NCBI RefSeq assembly: GCF_945859685.1
Contig: NC_079147.1
Span: forward strand, 257,972,572-258,036,571
DNA length: 64,000 nt
Direction: 5' to 3'
From: Eupeodes corollae
Taxonomy: Eukaryota > Arthropoda > Insecta > Diptera > Syrphidae
Shown: one piece after another, positions 55,800 through 64,000 of the stretch
Position numbering within the stretch: position 1 is the stretch's first letter
How the letters are laid out: each line of letters begins with the position of its first letter
Position numbers and translations under genes: made by a program
The notes under the pieces: model-generated
What the model saw: only the letters and a program-made list of their open reading frames with translations
Told to the model about the DNA's origin: nothing
Database searches by the model: none

Positions 55800-57130
55800 T
55801 CTGCGTGCGCCACCTGAGTCACTGTCTTCGTCTACTGCGCCAACCCTCGTTATTGGATTCGAAGGCCTTCCTGGCTTGAGCGTTGATATCCATTATTTGC
55901 TTTATATAACCCAGCCATCTAAGTTGTTTCACTTTAATTCTGTTAACTAGGTCAATGTCGCTGTACAGCCCGTACAGTCCGTCGTTATATCTTCTCCTAC
56001 ATTCTCCATTTATTATGCAGTCGGGACCAAAAATCACCCAAAAAATTTTCCTCTCGAAGCTTATTAAGACCCTCTCATCTTTCTTTGACAGGGTCCAGGT
56101 CTCAGCGCCATAAATGAGAACCGGGATGATGAGTGTCTTATAGATTCCCTAGGGAGGACTTTACTACTCAATTGCCTTCTAAGTCCAAAAAAGCAGCGAT
56201 TTGCAAGAGTTATTCTTCGTTTGATTTCAGCGCTGGTGTTGTTCTCTGTGTTTATAGCGGCACCTAGGTAGACAAAGTCCTTAACTACCTCAAAGTTATA
56301 GCATGGTGACGTTTTGTCCAAGACATCGTTGTTCATAGACTGCGGTTCTACTACGATGTTCCCTGATCGTCGTCAAACCAGGGGTTTCGTTGTTGTGGCC
56401 GTGTGTAACCTAGCACTTCAGAGGCAGCATCTCTGATGGCTGGAAGGTAATCAATGCTTAATGCAGCCAGCATAGGACTTCTTAAGAGGTTAGTTGAAAC
56501 TCTGATGCGCTCGCTCACACTGTTAAGACTCAAGAATTGTTGTCTGAGTCTAGTTCCAACAACAAATCCACTCCCAAATAAACGCTGTCTTTGGTCTCGG
56601 TGGCAGTCGCGTAGTATACATCGCAGTCTTTTAGTTTGCGTTATTGTTTGGCTGCACGTGGTCTGAGACCTAAGAGACCTAACTTTCGACGTACAGATCG
56701 TTGTTCTTATTTCGGTTGCGTGGGTTGTCAACAGTAAATCTGTTGGTATCCGATGCTTGTAGGTGCTTCGCAACTAGGATATTTTGATGTGATCAGGAAG
56801 TCACCCCGATGGTACAACTCCCAACCTGGAGGGTCAGATCCTTAGTATTTCTCCAAGGACGGGGAGCCGGATAAACTGCTCCTTACAGGCCTGGGTTCCC
56901 AATGAGTCGTAGAAGCCCTATAAGGTGTTCACTAAGTAGTTTAACCTTACTGGAACTGTAGACGCTACCGTTGATTCCATCTCGGGAATTATTCCGCTGC
57001 AGTAGATAAGAAGAGGTCTTAGTTGAGACATATCTCTCCTCCCCCTCTCTCGTTTGCTGACCCCAACAATTACGAGTATGTCTGAATTGTAACGCTTTCT
57101 GAAATCCTATTGAGCCGTGTTCCGAGATCA
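55800..57130 (-). pseudogene. RTE relic with the RT core deleted
   Basis: Minus strand, in order: 5' noncoding part (57060-56830; TGGGGTCAGCAAACGAGAG, matching 49985-50230), then the endonuclease-RT linker frame 56773-56351 (LAALSIDYLPAIRDAASEVL then GYTRPQQRNPWFDDDQG). It jumps near 56350 to the connection region (YNFEVVKDFVYLGAAINTEN, then NTSAEIKRRITLANRCFFGL, 56336-56150), and in a shifted frame to the C-terminus (VFLE-like KIFWVIFGPDCIINGECRRR, YNDGLYGLYSDIDLVNRIKV, KQLRWLGY, 56037-55819). Most of the endonuclease and the whole RT palm are deleted, so it can be neither endonuclease nor polymerase. Confidence 0.85.
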
Positions 57131-57594
57131 ATTTTGATAATTTTTAAAACCTGTAACTGATCTTAAAGATATTGTAATGATCATTTTTGAGTAGTGGCGT
57201 GCATAAAATGAGATTATATTAAGCGAAAAATTTCATATAATATAAGGGAAATTTTGATTAAAAAAAATGTCTATAGAATTAAAAGTGCATGTACGCCCTA
57301 ATGAACCATTGAACTATTAAAAACCATTGTTCACAAAATGTTTCAATTCAAATTTCAAGACATTAGGATAGAAATTCATTAGAAAACAGCTTTTAAGATA
57401 TTTTTAGAGATTAACTAAATCGTTTCCTGTCATATTGCAGAGAAAAGTAGACGACACATACGAATATGATCGTATTCACCGAAAAAGCTTAGTATCGTTG
57501 GATACTACCTACGGCCCCACAAATTGTGTTCGTACCAATCTTAATTTTAGATTGAATTAGGTTTTTGATATATTTTAAAAAAGATTATCAAATT

Positions 57595-57667
57595 CGATCT
57601 TGCCAGGAGTCGAACCTGGAATCTTCTGATCCGTAGTCAGACGCGTTATCCATTGCGCCACAAGACC
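57595..57667 (-). tRNA. tRNA-Arg (anticodon ACG)
   Basis: A complete 73-base minus-strand cloverleaf. Acceptor GGTCTTG pairs with CAAGATC (one G-U pair) and the discriminator is G (57595). The anticodon loop CTACGGA gives ACG, reading CGT/CGC/CGA after A34 to inosine editing. The T-arm is CCAGG-TTCGACT-CCTGG. A TTTTTT terminator lies on the minus strand at 57577-57582. Only one copy in the window. Confidence 0.95.
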
Positions 57668-57669
57668 GT

Positions 57670-59335
57670 TGTAACTTTTCCATCTTCACATAAATATTCG
57701 TAAATTATTTATTCATAAACTTTTGGTTTCTTTTTATAGTTACATATTCTTATATATGTAGGTAAGTCGTTATCAATAACACAGCACGGAATAAATTACG
57801 GTGGCTGAAAATATTAGATTACAGAAGCCTAAATATTCGAACAAAAATGTCAACATTTATTCGTCAATCAGGAACCTGTTTTCTTATGAACAATATTTTG
57901 TGCTTTGATTTTCTTTCAATTAATTTTATTGAAATGTGTATAACCTTGAACTTGCTTACATTATTTATATAAAACTAAATCTTTCAAGAACTTTTTTTTT
58001 GTAAATCATTCCTACACTCACTACATACCTACCTACCTTCTTTGTTTGTCTTTCCTGTTAAAAATTCAATGATTTTTCTTCATCACTTCGTCTTGAGATC
58101 AAAATGTGCATTTAAAGTATGCATGTTAGTAAAATCTCATGTCGTAGGTTAAACATTTTATACTTTCTTGGGGGTTCAATTCCCCTTTGTCCCATATCTT
58201 ATGCATTTTATCTTTCTCTCTGTCTCTAAGACCTTAATTACTCTGTTTTTTCCATTAAAAATATACTTGTGAGCAATTGAAATCAATTCAAATCCCAGCA
58301 TGAAGCTAAACGCACTTCTTCATTATATGTACTGAATCCTATACACCAGTATACCTACTTAGTGTTCATACATGAGCTCACTATAAACGTTACGCATTGC
58401 ATTGCAAAAAGCATCAATCTTTTCCCAGAGATCGTTTTTGCAGCTTCATATTAATAATGATGTGATCGCTTTACTCATTCATTCAATCCATGATAAAATA
58501 TGATGGTCTTAAGCCTGACCATAATGATACTATATAAATATCTATAATATGACCATATTAATGTGTAAGTCTCATGGCAATTGAACGAGTCTATTATTTG
58601 CACTGCATAAATTAAACATTGAACAAGAAGTCTACGAGCGAGCTGCGAAATGATGAACTGATAATTGAAAGAAACCTATCTCTTTTGCCTTAAAGGTCAT
58701 TGAAACGAGCCGACAATCGAATCGGTTTTAAGATTCTTGCGGATTGCCAACTGTAACAATATAATATAGAGTTGTTATTGTTGTTGCGCTCGTTGTGTTA
58801 TAATATAAAAGTCTTCCCTTAAGTCTTCAATTTCTTCACCGCTGCCGCGCGCGCCGTTCGTCGGTAGTCGCACCATCCACCAAATGTAATGAACTGATCA
58901 TGATTTTAAGATAGAACACAAGAGTATAATAACTTCTTTTTTTATTCCAAGAATCGCAATTGGCCATCTGAAGAGTGACCGGCTTTTGGGTATGTATGAC
59001 TGACCATTTGTGAAAAAGTGTTGCTACTTATATTAATTGAACATTCGAGCAGGTTTTTTTTAAAAAGAAATGTATGGTTGATTTTTTCATTTTTAAGAGA
59101 AAGATAATTACAATGGAAACGGTTGGACCATTATATCTTCTTTGTCCAACTTTCCATGGCCAATTTGTGCGTACTTGTAACTTCACGAATTCTATCTTTA
59201 AGTTTTTGACTTGATAGTGAAGTTTTGCATAGATTCGAAGAAATAAGAAACAAATTTCAAAGGTTTTAAATCACAAATTATTTGTGGCTAATCGTGATCT
59301 AACTAAAATGCGTCTCCATCTAATTTGGTTCGCAA
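57670..59335. other. Noncoding stretch, no gene recognised
   Basis: AT-rich with a short GC-rich island at about 58840-58875 (CCGCTGCCGCGCGCGCCGTT) just after a TATA-like sequence at 58804. No domain-bearing frame. Confidence 0.45.
58804..58840 (+). promoter_or_regulatory. Candidate TATA-type core promoter
   Basis: TATAAAAG at 58804-58811 is a strong TATA box match. TTCAATTT (58827-58834) and TTCACC (58835-58840) lie 25-35 bases on, close to where an initiator would be. GC-rich sequence follows. No transcript or coding region is visible downstream, so this is weak. Confidence 0.2.
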
Positions 59336-59870
59336 CTAGATGTCTCCAATAACGCTGGCCAAGTTGATTGAGGTCTTCTCCCACCTGCGTCCTACAGCTG
59401 ATTCATAGTCTTTCTCAACTGCGAGGCACCTCTGGATTGGATGCGAACACCAGCGACGATGTTCATTTGCTCTACATGAAACAAGTCGTTGGACTTTTAT
59501 TGTTTTAAACAGGTCAGTGTCGATGAACATCCCGTACAGTTCGTGGTTGTATCTTCTCCGCCACTCCCTATATATGCACATGGACAAAAAATCACCTGAT
59601 AAACTTTTTGTCTCATAGCATCTTATCTTGCTTTGACAGGGTCCAGGCCTCAGCGCCATAAAATGAGAACCAGAATGATGAACGACTTCTAGATGGTGAG
59701 AAGACTTTACTACACATTTGTCATCAATCCAAAGAAGCAGAGATTTGCAAGGGCTATTGCTCGTTTCATTTCTTGTGCAGCTCTTAGACCAGTCCTGTTG
59801 AAAATGAACGTTGTACTTACCGATATCTTACAAGTTTGGTTGTCAAAACCATTAATCACAACTCGGTTCC
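59336..59870 (-). pseudogene. RTE C-terminal relic
   Basis: The minus strand begins near 59870 with the degraded connection region (NYNFEV-like to RRLTLANRCFFGLM-like, in shifted frames). The frame 59659-59336 carries ALRPGPCQSKIRCYETKSLS, CIYREWRRRYNHELYGMFID then TDLFKTIKVQRLV, the usual RTE C-terminus. The rest of the element is missing. Confidence 0.75.
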
Positions 59871-60057
59871 ACAAACCATTCTACAGTTGTTCCAGCTTCA
59901 TTTTTGAAAAAGTAAGTAATATTTGTCTACTAGGTGAGATTAAGGTTCGAAATAGAGATCATTTTTAGACATATCGAAAACCCATTTAGCGATCGACTTG
60001 AGTGCATATGTTAGCTGCGTTTGATAAGCTGTAACATCCTTGTCTTGGTGGAAAAAT

Positions 60058-60352
60058 ACGGGGTTATTAACGATTTGTCGAATTAAAACATTTGACAGTT
60101 CTCAACGTTTCAAGGTACCTAAAGTCTAAATAAAGGATTTTTTGAGAGATGTCTGTGCGTTAGTGTGTACTTTCGTCGTCCATAGCTCGAGAACCAGTAA
60201 AGATATCGACTTCAAAAAAATGTTTTTATATACATATATAATAATGCAGAAAGGACTCTCAAACAAAAATTAGTGATTGGTACCATAGCAATTTGTAACG
60301 TTGTCGACACCTGGTAAAATTTTGAGAAAAATAGAATGGACAGTTTTTTCAA
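60058..60352. repeat. Core fragment of the satellite-bearing family (copy D1)
   Basis: CGGGGTTATTAACGATTTGT replaces the inner motif. Then follow GACAGTTCTCAACGTTTCAA, GGTACCTAAAGTC, ATAGCTCGAGAACCAGTAAA and GCAGAAAGGACTCTCAA, with a jump to ATTTTGAGAAAAATAGAATG. Same orientation as A1 and C. It abuts D2. Confidence 0.55.
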
Positions 60353-60360
60353 TCAGAAAG

Positions 60361-61918
60361 AGGTTTGGGATGCGACCCACATCCCATCCTGTCTGTCTAT
60401 TTGTCTTGCTTAAAAGTTTAAATTTTAAAATTACCAACAATGTTTTGTAAATCTAATTTTTTTGAATGGATTTTAGTCTAACATCAATTTTTTACAAATT
60501 TGCGCACTATTTCTTGTAGATTTTAATTTTTTATGAAAAAGGGACTGTTAGATTTTTATAAAAAAAACTACTGAATATCGAAGAAAATATTTAATGTGAA
60601 ATAAAAAGAATTTGAGGACAAAATTTTTAATGTTTAAAAGCTTTGTGAGTAGTAAGTAAATTTTTACCAAGTTTTGGTATTGTTTTTTTGTTAGGTTATT
60701 ATTTTTTGTAAGAAAATGTAGATTAGATTTTCGTCAAAATTTTACAAAGTGTTGACAACAATGTTTTTTTAAAAGATTAAATTAGATTCAAGATAATATC
60801 TCAAAGTTTTGAAAAGATATTTGAGTCGAAAATCAATTTTTACCAACTTTCATTAATTTTTTTGTTCGATTTTTCTCAAAATTTTTCCGAATGTTGAAAA
60901 CCAAAATGTTCACTTTTTTTAACTACTAGGGTAAAAAACCGCCCACGCAATTTTCTTAAGAGCCTTTTCTGCATCTTTCTGCGATATCATCTGTATTACA
61001 CAATTTATTTGAAGTCGATATCTCTTCTGGTTCTTGAGCTATGGACGACAAAAAAACGTAGCGAACGCACAGATATTTTTCTACAAATATTTTATTTCCA
61101 CTTTAGGGACGTTGAAGCGTCGAGAAACATCAACATTTTCAATTTTACAAATCGGACAAATTACAATAACTTCGTATGGGAAGTTTAAAATAAAAACATA
61201 AAAAAAAACTGTTTGTGAAAAATATAATTGACAGTTTTTAAAAATTGATTTTCGGTTCAAATGTCTTTCCAAAACATTGAGATATTGGCTTCGAACTAAT
61301 TTTATCTTATTAGATTTTTTCAATATTCGCTAGAATTGTGAGAAAAATTGAATTGACAGTTCCTTAACAAAATATAAAAACCTTAAATAAAGTAATACTA
61401 AAAGTAGGTAAACATTGATTTTCGACTCAAACATCATTTCAAAAATTACAAATTTGCCTTAAAATTTATTTATCTTATAGAAAATATTACTATCGACATT
61501 TTGGAATTTTGTTTATAAAAATCCATTGGTATGTTTTTTCATAAAAAATAAAATCCACAAAAAATAATACTCGAATTTAATAAAAATTGATGTTTGGTGC
61601 TCGATATCTCGTGAACAATTGAAAATATTGACTTCAGATTAATATCATTCATCCAATTTGTATTTATTTATATAAGAAATACCAACTTTTAATTAATGCT
61701 ACTTAAATTGGTGAAAATTGGTTTTCGACTGCAAATCTCTTTTAATAAAATATATTTGGAAATCAAACTATTTCATTACATGCAAAAAAGTGTTTTTAAT
61801 TTTTAAATTTTTAAGAACAACTTACAACTTTTTTAACAAAACACGGAAACCTACAAACATTTTGAGTACGACAGGCGTGAAGGAAAGTTATCAGTGTGGT
61901 TCGCATCCCAGCCTCTTT
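60361..61918. mobile_element. Noncoding satellite-bearing element, copy D2, both ends present
   Basis: Left terminal motif at 60366-60417 (AAAGAGGTTTGGGATGCGAC, CCATCCTGTCTGTCTATTTG). Long arm with shortened unit array; conserved block (CCACGCAATTTTCTTAAGAG near 60943, ATCTCTTCTGGTTCTTGAGC near 61020); inner motif near 61167-61188 (TAACTTCGTATGGGAAGTTT). Short arm, then an inverted right terminal motif (AAGTTATCAGTGTGGTTCGC, ATCCCAGCCTC, about 61873-61918). About 1.56 kb in all; the best example of a copy with two recognisable ends. No coding frame. Confidence 0.65.
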
Positions 61919-64000
61919 TTTTCGTTTATATGATGTTATTCCAAAGATCCACTAGATATTGACAAACCTTTGTAAAACTACTTTTACCAATGTTCACATC
62001 TAAAACTTTTTACTTATCAAATTTTTAAAAGCGACCGCTTAATAAGTTATATCTGCTCAAAAAACTGGCTAACCACTGAACGTTATTTAATACTAGGTAG
62101 TTGTTGTTTCTATGAGGTTGTACTATTTTTTCTTGACGGTCCCTCAAACTTTACAAAAAACAGAAAGACAATTATGTTCACTCTTCATTTAATTTAAAGC
62201 TTTAGATAGTTCTCACAAATTCAATAAACAAATTGGTACTTTTCTTTATAAAATAACAAATATCCATCGAAATAATTCAAAATTCCTTAACAAATGAAAC
62301 CAAAAAAGAATGAGGTGTCAACACTCCGCCCAATGGCATCTCTAACTATTTGGCAGTAAGGCGCACTTTTGCGCCTCTGCGCTACCCTACACCGTTCGTT
62401 GAGATGTCTTCTGAACCCGCAAGAATAATTTTACAGAGAGTGAGTAGAGTATAAATTTGGTTGATTTTGCCTCCGATACGACTGGACGGACGACGACGAT
62501 CCACTTGTTCGCACCTGATCAATGTTCGTGCCGGTAGCTCAACAAAAATTGAACGCAAATCGAATTGAAATTCTACCAAAAAAAAGAAGAAAACCAAAGA
62601 AAAAGCAACACTCCCCAGGCGAAGAATAATTCTTCTTTGGAAATATTTTCAAGAACTTGGCCGGGTCACGCGAATTGTAATTAATTTGGGGTTCTTTGAC
62701 CTCTGGCACAGCACATATGTACGTGTTTGTCTCTCTTGTGTTATGTGTTTGCGCTGGAGGAAGTCTACCTAATCCCATTAAAATGCACGATTTTGATATA
62801 GGAAAGATCATCAAGGCGTACGCAAACCTATGTATATGAAACCAGCTGGCCTGGCATACCTAAATTAGAAAATTTCGTTTTTCACGCTCGCATAATACGT
62901 ACGAACGAATACGTTCGTATAACAGCGGAAGTGATTGATAATTCCAATGTCAATGGCATGGGTAGGGTAGAGTTTCTACGATATTGAAACTCGGAATAGG
63001 TATTGTCAAGCGAGATGGAACCTTTAAAGTTTATTGGTCTGACCCCCACCTTCTCCCGCCACTCTTTCTAGTGCCTGATGGAATCGAACGTGACTTTCCA
63101 TTTTTTGGTGGGATTTTCATAGATTCTAATAATGTGACCAGAACATTAGAGGAAATCAGGGACGCAGTATATTTTGTGTGGATTTGGATTCCATTGCATT
63201 GCATTTATTCGAGGTGACACTATGTTTAGGTTTTTGGAGAGGAGGGTTCTGCTTTCATGTACCTAATGCATTATGCTGGTTTAGTATTCTATCAGACAGC
63301 TTATTTCAATCGGGACAACCTATGGTTTGTATATGATGTGCCTTTAAAATGCGGGTGTGCTTCATATCGCACAGAGTTCATGACAATGACGATGCATGAT
63401 GGGGAAGGGTCAGTCAATATGGTACTTGCAATAATTGTAGGTACACAATACAAAGTGCTGTGGATATAACACTATAATTCTATAATTCTAAGGCGGAGAG
63501 TTTTATACTTCTGCAACACCAAGCGAGCCAGCTGAGACTCTTCAATTATTATATTATAAATACATATTTGCAGTGCTGAGGTTAAATTGTGTTTAAACAT
63601 GAACGGGTATCATATTGATTGAAGCCATTGAACCGGGAAGTATTGGTTTAGTGATGAGTGAAGAGTGATCCCTTAATTATTGACGATGATGATGATGATG
63701 ATTATGGGTTGGAGTAGGGCGTAGGGTTAAGTCTTCGTACGAATGCAATAATATATTGCCCATTATTGAATTGTGTTTCTTCCATGTTATTAATTTAATA
63801 TAAAAGCGAATTATTGAAAGCGATTTTTTAAATTTTTTAATGGTAGATATTTATGTCAAGAGTTTTCGTCATGGTTGTGGTTTAATTAAAAAAAAAAAAA
63901 TTATGATACAATTTATTTTATTTCTGGTGCTTTCAGAATCAATCAATTATTACTGATTGATATCTATTCATTGTGGGTATATAATTTTTGTAGCCCTACC
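61919..64000. other. Noncoding stretch, possible promoter region, no gene recognised
   Basis: 62330-63500 is less AT-rich and contains a TATA-like site at 62450. The frames 62382-62814 (-), 62984-63217 (+) and 63257-63469 (+) have no known domain and no splice evidence I can defend. (GAT)n lies at about 63683-63702. Confidence 0.4.
62449..62490 (+). promoter_or_regulatory. Candidate TATA-type core promoter
   Basis: GTATAAATTTGG at 62449-62460 is followed by a GACGGACGACGACG stretch and then A-rich, 5'-UTR-like DNA (62550-62620). No clear initiator at the expected distance. Weak. Confidence 0.15.

Overview
The window looks like repeat-rich, AT-rich intergenic or intronic DNA from a dipteran-type insect genome. 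The basis is nuclear-type tRNA genes of the fly kind, several insect retrotransposon and Tc1/mariner families, short (GAT)n microsatellites, and no bacterial features. The species cannot be named from this sequence. I found no intact host protein-coding gene. Nearly every recognisable protein fragment belongs to a mobile element, and all of these carry frameshifts, stops or deletions.

Layout. 1-2.1 kb: AT-rich DNA with no gene. 2.1-6.5 kb: two head-to-head copies (A1, A2) of a noncoding repeat family with ~175-bp internal units; A2 is split by a 5'-truncated RNase H-type non-LTR retrotransposon with matching flanks. 6.7 and 9.0 kb: two tRNA-Glu genes. 9.5-13.0 kb: remnants of three non-LTR elements. 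15.8-18.9 kb: an imperfect tandem duplication carrying RTE 3' ends, then a longer RTE relic. 19.5 and 21.5-22.0 kb: Tc1/mariner fragments. 22.2-25.1 kb: copy B of the noncoding family, ended by another RNase H-type element. 28.2-30.8 kb: a non-LTR copy bounded by a 13-bp target duplication. 30.9-32.4 kb: a 21-bp minisatellite and an apparently identical 232-bp tandem duplication. 34.9-37.9 kb: a minus-strand non-LTR relic. 38.2-39.1 kb: Tc1-like relic. 41.4 kb: tRNA-Glu. 42.0-46.1 kb: two transposase relics and copy C. 48.4 kb: tRNA-Glu. 49.9-52.1 kb: the best preserved RTE copy. 55.4-57.1 and 59.3-59.9 kb: transposase and RTE relics. 57.6 kb: tRNA-Arg. 60.1-61.9 kb: copy D of the noncoding family. 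The rest is noncoding, with a few weak promoter-like sequences.

The only probably functional genes are five tRNA genes: four tRNA-Glu(TTC), one with a T-stem mismatch, and one tRNA-Arg(ACG). Nothing here forms an operon or pathway. The most unusual component is the noncoding repeat family: inverted terminal motifs, phased 173-176-bp internal units, a palindromic inner motif next to a CpG-rich TACG/TCCG block, and one pair of copies arranged as a large inverted repeat.
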